The position numbers were made by a program, and so were the translations under genes. Of a stretch of 64,000 nucleotides of DNA, positions 17,386-26,544 are shown piece by piece. Numbering within the stretch: the stretch's first letter is position 1; every line of letters starts with the position of its first letter. Under the pieces are notes generated by a model. The model was given only the letters and a program-made list of their open reading frames with translations, made no database searches and was not told the origin of the DNA. Source of the stretch: Gammaproteobacteria bacterium (GTDB lineage Bacteria; Pseudomonadota; Gammaproteobacteria; Steroidobacterales; Steroidobacteraceae); assembly GCA_005878835.1 (NCBI GenBank), contig VBMV01000057.1:1-64000 (forward strand). Direction: 5' to 3'.

Positions 17386-18786
17386 ATGAGGAGCACGAGA
17401 ATCCGGCGAGGGGTGCAAATGCTCCAGGAGCCGGGGGCGCGCAACGCGGCGTTCTACCTGTTCTGCGTGTTTCTCGTCAGCTACTTCCTGCACCTCACCG
17501 CGCGTGTGCAGGTGCTCGGCACGCTGCACTTCGATCTGCTGCTCGCGGCTGCGACGGCGCTGGCCATCGCGCTGGGAGGGCGACGCACCACCGCGGGTTC
17601 ATCCGCAGCAATGGATCCGGTCGCCAAGCGGCTGTGGATTCTGGTCGGATATATTCTCGTGACCATTCCATTCGTGGAATGGCCCGGCAGCGTGCTGCAC
17701 AACCTGGAACCGTACGCCAAGTCCCTGTGCTTCTTCTTCTTCGTCGTCGCGACCGTGGACACGACGCGCAAGCTCAGGATGCTGCTGGTGGTGTACGTCG
17801 CGACACAGCTATGGCGAGTGCTCGAGCCTCTTTACATGCATGTGAGCTCCGGCTATTGGGGCTCAGCCACCTCGCTCGGCAACTGGGAGTCCATGGATCG
17901 GCTCGCCGGCTCGCCCTATGACATCATCAACCCGAACGGACTCGGCTTCGTCATCATCATGACCCTGCCGCTGCTGCATTTTCTCGTCAAACCGGACACG
18001 CGAGTGAGGCGCTTGCTGTGGGGCGGCGTGGCCGGCGCGATGTGCTACGCGCTCGTGCTCAGCGCCTCGCGCTCCGGATTCCTGGCATTCGTATTCCTGT
18101 CGCTGTTCGTCATCTGGCGCAGCAAGTACCGCGCGCCCCTGCTGGCGGCGGCGGCGGTGGGCGCTGTCGTCGCTTTCGCGCTCATGACGGATCTGCAACG
18201 GGAGCGATACCTGTCCATCGTTTCGCACACTGCGCCGGGTGCCGCAACCGCGCAAGCCCGCATCAGCGGTGTCATTGGAGACTTCGAGGTGTCCCTGCGG
18301 CGCCCGCTGTTCGGACACGGGCTGGGGAGCTCACGCGAGGCGAATGTCCACTTCCGCGGTGAGGATCTGCCGTCGCACGACCTGTACACGGAAGCCGCGG
18401 AGGAGCTCGGTTACGTCGGGCTCGCGCTATTGTTGTCCTTGATCTGGAGTTTCGTGCGGGCGTGTCAAAGAGCGCGGCAGATCGTGAACGCCACGCCTGG
18501 CACGGATGAGCGCCTGAGGTTTCTGCACGGCGTAGCGGACTCGCTGCTGGTGGTGGTCGCAGTTGATCTGTTCTTCAGCCTTGCCTCCTTCGGCCTCTCG
18601 GAACCGTACTGGTACTTCGTCGGCGGGTTGTCGGTGGTGACGGCGCGGCTCGCCGTCAAAGTGGCGCCGCCGGCGGTGAACGGCGGCTCGGGCCAGGCTC
18701 AGACGGTTGCGCTGCGCGAGAGCCGCGTGCGGCGGCCCGCGCGAGTGCTGCCATCACGCGCGGCACCGCGTGTGGGCGCTCGTTAG
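17386..18786 (+). CDS. O-antigen polymerase/ligase-like membrane protein (Wzy/WaaL family)
   Basis: A 466-residue polytopic protein with about ten hydrophobic segments and a large loop before the last ones. The Wzy_C-type signature is present: GHGLGSSREAN followed by LPSHDLYTEAAEELGYVGL. Such proteins polymerise or transfer undecaprenyl-linked glycans in the periplasm. In this operon it is the best candidate for the Wzy polymerase that works with the Wzz-like protein; an O-glycosylation ligase role, also known from exosortase loci, cannot be excluded. The last ~40 residues are a basic cytoplasmic tail. Confidence 0.82.
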   Translation: MRSTRIRRGVQMLQEPGARNAAFYLFCVFLVSYFLHLTARVQVLGTLHFDLLLAAATALAIALGGRRTTAGSSAAMDPVAKRLWILVGYILVTIPFVEWPGSVLHNLEPYAKSLCFFFFVVATVDTTRKLRMLLVVYVATQLWRVLEPLYMHVSSGYWGSATSLGNWESMDRLAGSPYDIINPNGLGFVIIMTLPLLHFLVKPDTRVRRLLWGGVAGAMCYALVLSASRSGFLAFVFLSLFVIWRSKYRAPLLAAAAVGAVVAFALMTDLQRERYLSIVSHTAPGAATAQARISGVIGDFEVSLRRPLFGHGLGSSREANVHFRGEDLPSHDLYTEAAEELGYVGLALLLSLIWSFVRACQRARQIVNATPGTDERLRFLHGVADSLLVVVAVDLFFSLASFGLSEPYWYFVGGLSVVTARLAVKVAPPAVNGGSGQAQTVALRESRVRRPARVLPSRAAPRVGAR

Positions 18787-18798
18787 CCGCGAGGGTTT

Positions 18799-20736
18799 AT
18801 GTGCGGAATCTGCGGCTTCGTCTCATTCGCCGGCTGGTCGCCGGCCATGCTTCAGGCGATGAACGACGTCATCTTCCGCCGTGGTCCGGACGGCGAGGGC
18901 TCGCTCCACTGCGGCACGGTGGGGCTTGCGATGAGGCGGCTCGCCATCATCGACGTCGCCGGCGGTGCGCAGCCCGTTTACAACGAAGATCGTTCGGTCG
19001 CGGTGGTGTTCAACGGCGAGATCTACAACTACCGGAGTCTGCGCGAGGGGCTGCGCGCGCGGGGTCATGAGTTCCGCAGCAACTCGGATACCGAGGTGCT
19101 GGTTCATCTTTACGAAGAGCGCGGCGCCGACCTGGTGCGCGAGCTCGAGGGTATGTTCGCGTTCGCGCTCTGGGATTCAAGCAAGCAAGCCCTGCTGCTC
19201 GCGCGGGATCGCCTGGGAATCAAACCGCTGTTCATCGCGCAGCTTGCAGGCGGGGTGCTGTTCGGATCGGAGATCAAGGCGCTGCTGGCGACGGGTCTGG
19301 TGAGCCGGGAGCTCGACCGGCAGGCGCTGGATCAATTCCTGACGTATACCTTCATTCCGGCGCCCCGGACCATCTATCGGGCGATCACCAGGGTTGCACC
19401 CGGCACGACGGTCACTATCGGGCCCAAGGCACAGGTGAGCGCGCGCTGCTACTGGGAGGTGCCCGATCCGCAGGTCGTGCAGCGAACACCGGCCGAGTGG
19501 GCCGAGCGCGTGGAAGGCGGGTTGCTACGGGCCGTCGAGTCGCACCTGGTGAGCGACGTGCCGGTGGGAGCCTTTCTGTCCGGCGGCGTCGACAGCGGGC
19601 TCATGGTCGCGATGATGGCCGCCGCGACCGAGCGACCGGTCGAGACGTTTACGGTGGGATTTGCGGATGCTGGCTCGTCATTCATGGACGAACGTGTCTA
19701 CGCACGCATGATTGCGCAGCGCTATCGTCTCAACCACCACGAGATCAATGTCGAACCCCGCGTCACGGACATCATCCAGGACATCGTGGCGGCGTTCGAT
19801 GAGCCGTTTGCCGACGATTCAGTGATTCCAAGCTACTACGTGAGTCAGGCGGCAGCCCGCTTCGTCAAGGTAGCGTTGACCGGCCTTGGCGGGGACGAGC
19901 TGTTCGGCGGCTACCGGCGTCACCTCGGCGTACGCGTCGGGGACGCGTACCGCGGGGTGCCGCGATGGCTGCGCGAACGTGTCGTCGATCCCATCATCCG
20001 CAGGCTTCCGGAGCCACGGACCTCGAGCGACCTGGTTGACCATCTGAAGAGATTCTCACGCGCCTCGTCCGCCTCGCCGTCCGGCCGTTACCAGGACTCG
20101 ATGAGCGCCTTGCCGGCAACGCAGCGGGCGCGGCTGTACTCGCGCGACGCGCTCTCGCAGCTGGACCTGGCCGCCACGGCCGCGATTTTGACGGACACCT
20201 TCGACGGCTTTCGCCATGGGACCAGTGTCGATCGCGCGCTCAAGACCGATCTACGCTGGTACCTGGCGGACGACATTCTCACTCTCACCGACCGGCTGAG
20301 CATGTGGCACTCGCTGGAGCTGCGTGTGCCGTATCTCGATCATCGCTTCGTGGAGGAAGTGATGAGCATTCCGGCGAATCTCAAGATTCGTGGCTTCAAT
20401 CAGAAACGCATCCTGAAGCAGGTCGCGGCGAAGTGGCTGCCGGCGCCGGTGATCAAGCATCGCAAACAGGGATTTGAGGCCCCGATGGGACGCTGGCTGC
20501 GCGGCCCGCTCAAGTCACTCATGCAGGACACGCTCGGGGCAGCTTGCCTCGCCGAGGCGGGAATATTCGATGCGGCAGAGATCGCACGGCTGCAGAGCGA
20601 GCATCTCGCGGGCGTGCGCAAGCACAGCAAGGTGTTGTTCTCGCTGCTGATGTTCCAACTGTGGCTCGCGAGAGAGCGCGAGGCAGCGGCGCCGGCGGCG
20701 GGACAGACGCGGCCGGCCGCGACCTTCGCCGCATGA
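18799..20736 (+). CDS. XrtA-associated amidotransferase, asparagine synthase family
   Basis: A 645-residue two-domain enzyme. The N-terminal glutamine amidotransferase domain starts with MCGICGF, whose Cys2 is the nucleophile; RLAIID and NGEIYN are also present. The C-terminal synthase domain carries the ATP pyrophosphatase loop FLSGGVDS. The length matches the amidotransferase typical of exosortase A loci. It is thought to amidate a sugar acid or other carboxylate of the polymer rather than make free asparagine, though housekeeping asparagine synthesis is not ruled out. The next gene overlaps by ATGA. Confidence 0.88.
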   Translation: MCGICGFVSFAGWSPAMLQAMNDVIFRRGPDGEGSLHCGTVGLAMRRLAIIDVAGGAQPVYNEDRSVAVVFNGEIYNYRSLREGLRARGHEFRSNSDTEVLVHLYEERGADLVRELEGMFAFALWDSSKQALLLARDRLGIKPLFIAQLAGGVLFGSEIKALLATGLVSRELDRQALDQFLTYTFIPAPRTIYRAITRVAPGTTVTIGPKAQVSARCYWEVPDPQVVQRTPAEWAERVEGGLLRAVESHLVSDVPVGAFLSGGVDSGLMVAMMAAATERPVETFTVGFADAGSSFMDERVYARMIAQRYRLNHHEINVEPRVTDIIQDIVAAFDEPFADDSVIPSYYVSQAAARFVKVALTGLGGDELFGGYRRHLGVRVGDAYRGVPRWLRERVVDPIIRRLPEPRTSSDLVDHLKRFSRASSASPSGRYQDSMSALPATQRARLYSRDALSQLDLAATAAILTDTFDGFRHGTSVDRALKTDLRWYLADDILTLTDRLSMWHSLELRVPYLDHRFVEEVMSIPANLKIRGFNQKRILKQVAAKWLPAPVIKHRKQGFEAPMGRWLRGPLKSLMQDTLGAACLAEAGIFDAAEIARLQSEHLAGVRKHSKVLFSLLMFQLWLAREREAAAPAAGQTRPAATFAA

Positions 20737-21719
20737 ACGGAGCCCTCGCGCTCACGTGGTTCGAGCATCGGCGCACGAAGGAGCTGTGCGCAGGTTTGGG
20801 CATCGAGCTCGTGGTCCTCGCCAGCGCGCTGCGCGGGCCGCTGCGCTATGTCGCGCTCGGCGGGCGCACGCTTGCGCTGCTGGCGCGGCGCCGTCCGCAG
20901 ATTCTGCTGGTGCAGAATCCGTCGCTGATTCTGGCCGCGCTGGCCGCCGCAGTCCGCGGTGTGCTTGGTTACAGACTCATCGCGGACGCCCACAACGAGG
21001 CCGTGGTTCCGTTCATCAATCGCCAGCGGTGGGTGACCCGGCTGTCGCGCTGGGTGATTCGCCGCGCGGACCTGACCATCGTCAGCAACCGCCAACTTGC
21101 CGAGCGCGTCGTGCGGCACGGCGGCAGGGCGTTCACGCTTCCCGACCGCGTACCGGCGCCACCGCCTGCGCCCCGGCGCACACTCGACGGCGCATTCAAC
21201 GTCGTGCTCATCGCCACTTTTGCCCCCGATGAGCCCGTCGCCGAGGTGCTCGAGGCCGTGCGCGGTGTGGAAGTCGAGCTATACGTGACGGGGGATCAGC
21301 GCAAGCTGCACGGGGCTGTCGCCGCCACAGTGCCGGCGAACGTGCACTTCACCGGGTTTCTCGGCGAGCTCGATTACTGGAGCCTGTTGCGATCGGCGGA
21401 CGCGATCGTCGATCTGACGCTCATGGACGATTGTCTGGTATGTGGTTCTTACGAAGCCCTCGCGCTCGGCAAGCCGATGCTCCTGTCGAGCAACTCCGCC
21501 AGCGTGGAATTGTTCGGCGACTGCGCCGTGTTCACGAACAACACCGTAGGGGACATTCGCGCGGCGCTCGGGCGCTTGCGGCTGGAGCAGGTGCGTCTGC
21601 ATGCGGCCGCCGAACGCAAGCGCGGCGAGCTCGTGGACCTGTGGACCGCGAGCGCCCGCTCGCTGGGCGGGCTCCTCGCCCGGCCCCGCGCGCGCGCCGG
21701 ATCCGGGCTAGTGAACTGA
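20733..21719 (+). CDS. Glycosyltransferase, GT-B (group 1-like)
   Basis: A 328-residue GT-B-like protein that starts inside the stop of the amidotransferase gene. An acceptor-binding half (PQILLVQNPSLI, ADAHNEAV) is followed by a nucleotide-binding half with DDCLVCGSYEALALGKPM, a diverged form of the group 1 E-x7-E region. It lacks the usual long GT4 N-terminus, so it belongs to a short subfamily seen in exopolysaccharide clusters. It ends the forward-strand block and overlaps, by 12 bp, the end of the convergent secreted-protein gene. Confidence 0.8.
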   Translation: MNGALALTWFEHRRTKELCAGLGIELVVLASALRGPLRYVALGGRTLALLARRRPQILLVQNPSLILAALAAAVRGVLGYRLIADAHNEAVVPFINRQRWVTRLSRWVIRRADLTIVSNRQLAERVVRHGGRAFTLPDRVPAPPPAPRRTLDGAFNVVLIATFAPDEPVAEVLEAVRGVEVELYVTGDQRKLHGAVAATVPANVHFTGFLGELDYWSLLRSADAIVDLTLMDDCLVCGSYEALALGKPMLLSSNSASVELFGDCAVFTNNTVGDIRAALGRLRLEQVRLHAAAERKRGELVDLWTASARSLGGLLARPRARAGSGLVN

Positions 21720-22862
21720 GATCGACGAGGGCGGGTTCGGAGTGGCAATGGTCCCGCCCGCCGTGACGGCGAGACCGATGGCGCTGGCGGTTCCCGATGA
21801 GTCAACCACGATCACAAATGCGGTCTGACCCTGAGCGAACTGTCCGAGGTTGACCGTGGCGGTGATCGAGCCGTCGCTCCACGCGCTCGGGATCTGATTT
21901 TCGATGATGGTGGCCTGACTCAGCACCGGCTTGTCGGCGAGCACCACGCGCGACAGCGTCGTATCCACATACGCGTCGTCAAAGTAGCGCCAGTTGCCGC
22001 TGAAGCCCTGCGCGCGGGCGTAGCCACCGATACCGATGGTCCGCTGCGTGCCGGGATACTTGTCCGTCGCGCCGGCGTAGTTCACCACCTGCTGGCCGTT
22101 CTCCCACACCTTCACGTAGCCATCCGTCTGGTTGGTCAGTCTGGCCGCGATTTCCACCTTCGACCACTTGCCGCCCATGGGATTGACCGCGGGGTTCCAC
22201 CAGAAGCTGTGCGCGTTGGTGTCGGGATTCTGCATGGACGAACCGTCATCGTTGATCACCCACTGGGCACTGTCGGTGGTGCTGCCGGGGTGCGGCGGAC
22301 CGTAGGCCGCGTACCAGTTGTTCGGCATCTCATACGGGCTGCAGCAGTTCGAGTACGCAAACGTCTTGAGGTTGTTGTCACCGCTGAAGGTCCACTTGTC
22401 GTCGGCGCGCTGGTACCAGCTCGCGTAGATGTAGAACGGAAACGGCTGCAGCGGGATGTTCTTGAAGAAGATGACGTTGTAGCCGGAGTATGCCCCGGTG
22501 CTCGCCGCGTGCGCCCCCGCAATGTAGCGCGCGTCATGACTGTGCGGTGGATTTATGCCGCGCATCGGGCTGTAGTAGCCCGTGTTGTACCCTGGGAGCT
22601 GGTTAGGCCACGCACCGTCCCATTTGGCGGACAGGGTGCTGGCGGTGGCGTCGTCCCAGACGACCGGGGCGGCGTTGGTTTTCGAGCCGAACCCGATGCC
22701 GCTGATCGTGATGGTGCCCTTGTGAGTCAGTGTGCCGCTGACCTGGCGGACGATGGGCGCGCTCAGCGCCGCTGCGCTACCCGCGATCAGCCCGAGCCCG
22801 ATCAGGGCGCTCAGCGCAACCCGAAAGGAGATCCACACTCGCTGCGGCATGTCGCTCTGCAT
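21708..22862 (-). CDS. Secreted lectin-like protein with IPT/TIG-like N-terminal domain
   Basis: A 384-residue secreted protein I cannot name. It has a signal peptide (hydrophobic core FRVALSALIGLGLIAGSAAAL), an IPT/TIG-like strand region (GTLTHKGTITISGIGFGSK), and a ~230-residue part rich in Trp/Tyr/Asn that resembles concanavalin-like lectin or polysaccharide-binding jelly rolls (FPFYIYASWYQR, WVINDDGSS, YVKVWENGQQVVNY). No PEP-CTERM tail is present. The ATG after CGGAG is preferred to in-frame starts upstream. It has a sigma-54 promoter candidate like those of the PEP-CTERM and lipoprotein genes, which ties it to the exopolysaccharide programme. Confidence 0.75.
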   Translation of the reverse strand: MQSDMPQRVWISFRVALSALIGLGLIAGSAAALSAPIVRQVSGTLTHKGTITISGIGFGSKTNAAPVVWDDATASTLSAKWDGAWPNQLPGYNTGYYSPMRGINPPHSHDARYIAGAHAASTGAYSGYNVIFFKNIPLQPFPFYIYASWYQRADDKWTFSGDNNLKTFAYSNCCSPYEMPNNWYAAYGPPHPGSTTDSAQWVINDDGSSMQNPDTNAHSFWWNPAVNPMGGKWSKVEIAARLTNQTDGYVKVWENGQQVVNYAGATDKYPGTQRTIGIGGYARAQGFSGNWRYFDDAYVDTTLSRVVLADKPVLSQATIIENQIPSAWSDGSITATVNLGQFAQGQTAFVIVVDSSGTASAIGLAVTAGGTIATPNPPSSISVH

Positions 22863-22912
22863 CAATGATTGACTCCGTTCGACCGCCCCGATCACACGGG
22901 GTTGCTGTTGCC

Positions 22913-22929
22913 GTGCAGGATTCATGCCG
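22913..22929 (-). promoter_or_regulatory. Sigma-54 promoter candidate for the secreted lectin-like gene
   Basis: The reverse strand reads CGGCATGAATCCTGCAC, with GG and GC exactly 10 bases apart. It shares GGCATG with the PEP-CTERM promoter. The expected transcription start near 22903 gives a 40-base leader, close to the spacing seen at the PEP-CTERM gene. Confidence 0.6.
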
Positions 22930-23020
22930 CCTGGCTCTCGCTTGGGAGTCGTCCTTCAACTCGTTGTCCAACAAGGTATTGTTGTCGCGCGCCTGGGTCC
23001 TCGCGCGGCACACGCGTCGC

Positions 23021-23040
23021 GGGACGTCGGCACCTGCCGA
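23021..23040 (-). promoter_or_regulatory. Possible PrsR upstream activator site C
   Basis: GTCGGC and GCCGAC form a perfect six-base inverted repeat around four bases. The reverse strand reads GTCGGCAGGTGCCGACGTCC, beginning 112 bases before the -24 GG. It matches site B at 14 of 20 positions. Confidence 0.45.
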
Positions 23041-23138
23041 CAGTCGTGATCACCCGGCGGGCGGGAACGTTCGGATGTCTTTGTAATCGCTACCCATTCC
23101 TTGTCGCTGTGCCGCGACGGTTACGACAAATCCGCGCG

Positions 23139-23909
23139 CTACCTGGTGATCCTCAACAGGGTGTACCAGGCCCAGGCGCCAAGTCTCGGGTTTGCGCGCA
23201 GCAGGGCCTGATCGAGACGGTGCAGCGGAGCGCTCAGGGCCGGGAAAAGGCGTGACCCGCCGGGAGCGTACGTCATCGCAACGGCGGCCAGCGCCGTCAG
23301 GTAGAACTCGCGATGCTCGAACGAGCGGAAGGACGACAGGAGTGAGGGCAGTTGACTCAACACCAGGGGTCGCTCATCCGCTGTGCGAAACTGTGGTGTC
23401 ATTCGTCGGTAGAGCTGGATCAGTGGATTGGTGGCCAGCGGTTCGGCGAAATAGCCCACGCCACCGGGTTTCAGCACCCGGTGCAGTTCCGCCAGAGCCT
23501 TCACGAGATCAAGGTGATGGATGATGGCAAAGCCGACTGCGACGTCAAAGGACTGCGGCTCGTATACGAGCGACTCGGCGGGCATCACCTCGACGCGGCA
23601 GCGATCGAGAAGGCCCTCCGCAGCCAGCACGCCTCTGGTGTTCTGCGCTGCCTGGGGCGAGATGTCGAAAGCGCACACCTGGCCGCCCATCCGCGCCAGA
23701 TCCCTCGTGATCCATCCTTCTCCGCAGCCGTACTCCAGAACGCGCTTGCCGTGCAGATCGCCCAGGCAGGCGCGCAGCTGCGCGTAGACATACTGCGTTG
23801 GCCGGGCGGCATAATGCCGCGGATACAACTCAGCACCGCCGTACTTGGCATCGTGGAACTGCGCCTCGCGTTGCAGGCGAGCCGCGAGTAGCGGATCCTG
23901 ACTGCTCAT
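23139..23909 (-). CDS. Class I SAM-dependent methyltransferase
   Basis: A 256-residue methyltransferase. Motif I is VLEYGCGEGW, followed by AFDISP as the acidic ribose-binding motif and RVLKPGGVGYF late in the fold. The start is set at MSSQDP; in-frame codons upstream have no methyltransferase character. Its position between exopolysaccharide genes suggests a sugar or lipid carrier substrate, but sequence does not say which. Confidence 0.82.
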   Translation of the reverse strand: MSSQDPLLAARLQREAQFHDAKYGGAELYPRHYAARPTQYVYAQLRACLGDLHGKRVLEYGCGEGWITRDLARMGGQVCAFDISPQAAQNTRGVLAAEGLLDRCRVEVMPAESLVYEPQSFDVAVGFAIIHHLDLVKALAELHRVLKPGGVGYFAEPLATNPLIQLYRRMTPQFRTADERPLVLSQLPSLLSSFRSFEHREFYLTALAAVAMTYAPGGSRLFPALSAPLHRLDQALLRANPRLGAWAWYTLLRITR

Positions 23910-24041
23910 GGGCTCACTGTGCGCCTGCGCGGAGCGTTCCGATGCGTGCGCGGTTCCTTGAGGGCACCAGCTTAGCTTGCAGGTTCCCACATCGCATTTG
24001 CCGAAACAAGAGAGCTCGGTACGCCGCGCCGGCTGCGAAGC

Positions 24042-24986
24042 TCAGGGCGGCGTCCGCGAAAACGGGAAGGCCCGGCGTAACACAACCGCCGTGCGCTCGG
24101 TAAAGCGCGCAGCTCCCTGCGAGTTCAGGTGAAAGCCGTCCCGGAAGGCGTCCGGCGGCAGCTCTCCGGGGCCATACGGGAGAAGTACGGTCACCCGCAG
24201 CCGCGCGGCCTCTGCAACCAGCGCGGATTCAGTGCCTCCGGCGTTGAGAGCTGGAGGGATCAACAGCGCAAATCCCCCGCCGTAGGAATTACAGAGGTCT
24301 TGCATCTTCTGCAATCTCGCCGCCGCAAGATGTGTGGCCGTTACCGGCAGTGCGGCTGCGCGCGTCCACAAATGGGCCGCCAGCAATGGCGCGCCGGGAA
24401 GCCATTTTTCCAACAGTGCGTCGCGAGTCCACGCGCGCGTTCCCAGCCATTCGCTCAAGTTGGCGAAAAAGTAGCTACCGGTGGACATCGTGTTGAGCTT
24501 CGCGGCTCTGGAGACCTCCGGCAAATCGCTCATGTTCATCATGGATCGCGCGAAGGCCTCTCCATTGGTCGAATCCGACAGCACGTGCCGCACACTCACC
24601 GCCAGTATCACCAGCGAGGGACGCGAGCCCTCGGAAAACAGGCGCCGCAGCCCGAAATACCAGTCCAGGTAAAGCGTCCCCTCGACCGGATACAGCGCAA
24701 CGTGATAGCCGGGCATTCTGCGCTGCAGATCCACCCGATCGATTCCGTCCACCAGCAGTGAATTGCCGACGATCAGCACTGAAGCCGAGCCATCGGGCCA
24801 CCTGCGCGGCAAACTCCTCGCGACGCGGTAGTCGGCCGCGATGCGGTGCTGCGCCTGGCTGAGATGAGGCAGCAGCAGCCGAGCCGCCAACTCCAGCGCG
24901 CCAAGGTAGCAGCCGGCGAGCGCCAGCAGCAGCACCATGGCTTCGGTCGGATTCAGTGCCCTAGAATCGGAAATAGATGAACGCAT
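24042..24986 (-). CDS. Membrane-anchored SGNH-like protein, partner of MBOAT acetylase
   Basis: A 314-residue protein with one N-terminal transmembrane helix (about residues 17-38) and a periplasmic SGNH-like domain. LIVGNSLLVDG supplies the block I Ser, and DGFHLNSQGAARF supplies the Asp-x-x-His of block V. Proteins of this type (AlgJ/AlgX-like) accept acetyl groups from an MBOAT protein and place them on polysaccharide. It starts 26 bp inside the MBOAT gene, a strong sign of coupled translation. An internal ATG at 24938 is an alternative that would lose only the cytoplasmic tip. Confidence 0.78.
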   Translation of the reverse strand: MRSSISDSRALNPTEAMVLLLALAGCYLGALELAARLLLPHLSQAQHRIAADYRVARSLPRRWPDGSASVLIVGNSLLVDGIDRVDLQRRMPGYHVALYPVEGTLYLDWYFGLRRLFSEGSRPSLVILAVSVRHVLSDSTNGEAFARSMMNMSDLPEVSRAAKLNTMSTGSYFFANLSEWLGTRAWTRDALLEKWLPGAPLLAAHLWTRAAALPVTATHLAAARLQKMQDLCNSYGGGFALLIPPALNAGGTESALVAEAARLRVTVLLPYGPGELPPDAFRDGFHLNSQGAARFTERTAVVLRRAFPFSRTPP

Positions 24987-26373
24987 TCGACTGATTCGCT
25001 CCGAGCAAGGTAATCAAGACGCAGGCGGTCACGCCGATCCCCACTCGCAGTGCGAGGCTTCGATCAGCGAGCAGATATTCGGTCCTTGACGACTCGAGTC
25101 CAAGGTCGAGCAGCAACAGCGCAGCGACGAACACGCTCAGAAATTGCAGCGCCACGCCGTAGACCGGCTGCCACTCCCAGACGAACAGCCCGGCAAGCTG
25201 GTGAAATGCCCCAGCGAACGAGGGCTCGCGAAAGAAGATCCACGCGACGCACACGATCGCGAACACCAGGCACCTGCGAAGCCAGCGGGCCATGAAGGCG
25301 CTTGAATCGCGGATTTCGGACTCTCCCGTGAGCAATCTCTCGACGGCGAGGCCGGCGCCGTGAATCCCTCCCCACACCACGAAGGTCCAGTTGGCGCCGT
25401 GCCAGAGGCCGCCGAGCAGCATGGTGAGCATCAGGTTGAGATATGTCCGGGCTCTCCCCCGGCGGTTTCCCCCGAGCGGGATATACAGATAATCGCGCAG
25501 CCAACTGCTGAGGCTCATGTGCCAGCGCCGCCAAAAGTCCTGCAGACTCTGGGCCAGATACGGCTGCCGGAAGTTCACCATGAAGTGAAAGCCGAGCAAC
25601 TGGGCGCTGCCGCGCGCGATGCTGCTGTAGCCGCTGAAGTCGCCGTAAATCTGCCAGGCAAACGCCACGGTACCCAGTACCACGGTCACTAAACTCGGTC
25701 CGCCGAAGTTGCCGCTGAAAGCGGCATTGGCGATCAGCGCACAGTTATCCGCGATGACGACTTTTCTGAACAGCCCTTCCAGGATCAGGATCATTCCGTC
25801 GAATGCCCTGGCCGGATCCCAGACCCGCGGCTGTTGCACCTGCGGCAACAGGTGAGAGGGGCGCTGTATGGGGCCGGCGATGAGATGGGGAAACAGGCTC
25901 ACGAACAGCGCGTAGTCGAGCAGCGAATCGGCCGACTTGATCTTGCGATGGTACACATCGACGATGTAGGCGACTTCCTGGAACGTATAAAACGATATCG
26001 CGGGCGGTAACACGATCTGCCAGAGGCTTGCGGGAATGCCTTTCAGCCCCAGCAGTGCCGCGAGCTGCGCAAACGAATCGACGAAGAAGTTGCAGTACTT
26101 GAAGAAGCCGAGGAAGGAAAAATTGACCGCCAGGGACAGTATCAACAAGGCGCGGCGCTGACGCAGCTGTGAGAATCCGTCGAGCCCGCGAGCGACGAAA
26201 AAATCCACGACCGTGGAAGTTCCCATGAGCAGCAGGAACCGCCAATCCCACCAGCCGTAGAAGAAATAGCTGGCGAGCAGCAGGAAGCAGTTCTGCGCCC
26301 TGAAGCGCAGCCGCCAATAAAGCACAGTGACCAGGACCAGAAAGACGAGATAGACGGTCGAATCAAAGAACAT
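24961..26373 (-). CDS. MBOAT-family O-acyltransferase (AlgI-like)
   Basis: A 470-residue polytopic enzyme with about ten hydrophobic segments. Family signatures are IPLGGNRRGRARTYLN and LLGGLWHGANW, the latter holding the catalytic histidine; FWRRWHMSLSSWLRDY precedes them. AlgI-type MBOATs carry acetyl groups across the inner membrane for polysaccharide O-acetylation. With the overlapping SGNH-like gene it forms a complete acetylation pair, most likely for the polymer of this locus. Confidence 0.92.
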   Translation of the reverse strand: MFFDSTVYLVFLVLVTVLYWRLRFRAQNCFLLLASYFFYGWWDWRFLLLMGTSTVVDFFVARGLDGFSQLRQRRALLILSLAVNFSFLGFFKYCNFFVDSFAQLAALLGLKGIPASLWQIVLPPAISFYTFQEVAYIVDVYHRKIKSADSLLDYALFVSLFPHLIAGPIQRPSHLLPQVQQPRVWDPARAFDGMILILEGLFRKVVIADNCALIANAAFSGNFGGPSLVTVVLGTVAFAWQIYGDFSGYSSIARGSAQLLGFHFMVNFRQPYLAQSLQDFWRRWHMSLSSWLRDYLYIPLGGNRRGRARTYLNLMLTMLLGGLWHGANWTFVVWGGIHGAGLAVERLLTGESEIRDSSAFMARWLRRCLVFAIVCVAWIFFREPSFAGAFHQLAGLFVWEWQPVYGVALQFLSVFVAALLLLDLGLESSRTEYLLADRSLALRVGIGVTACVLITLLGANQSNAFIYFRF

Positions 26374-26544
26374 GAGTCAGCCGCCGTCCCTGACACCGCG
26401 CATCGCGAGCTCCGCCTGCAAAGCCCTGTGAGGGGCATTGTAACGTCCCGCTGACGATTCCGACCAGAACGAAGGCCGCGGCACGTAACATGGATATACT
26501 GGCGGCGCGCCCCGGAATATGCGTGGTCTTGCGGCGAGAGCGCC

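Noticed and set aside
23101-23129. Nested inverted repeats TTGTCG/CGACAA and GTCGC/GCGAC after the methyltransferase gene
   Set aside because: The two stems compete and no clear T-run follows on the transcribed strand; the evidence for a terminator is too weak.
26474-26493. GGCACG-containing sequence resembling a sigma-54 promoter before the GT4 gene at 26545
   Set aside because: GGCACGTAACATGGA has GG instead of the near-invariant GC at -12, so it fails the basic rule kept by the three accepted sites.
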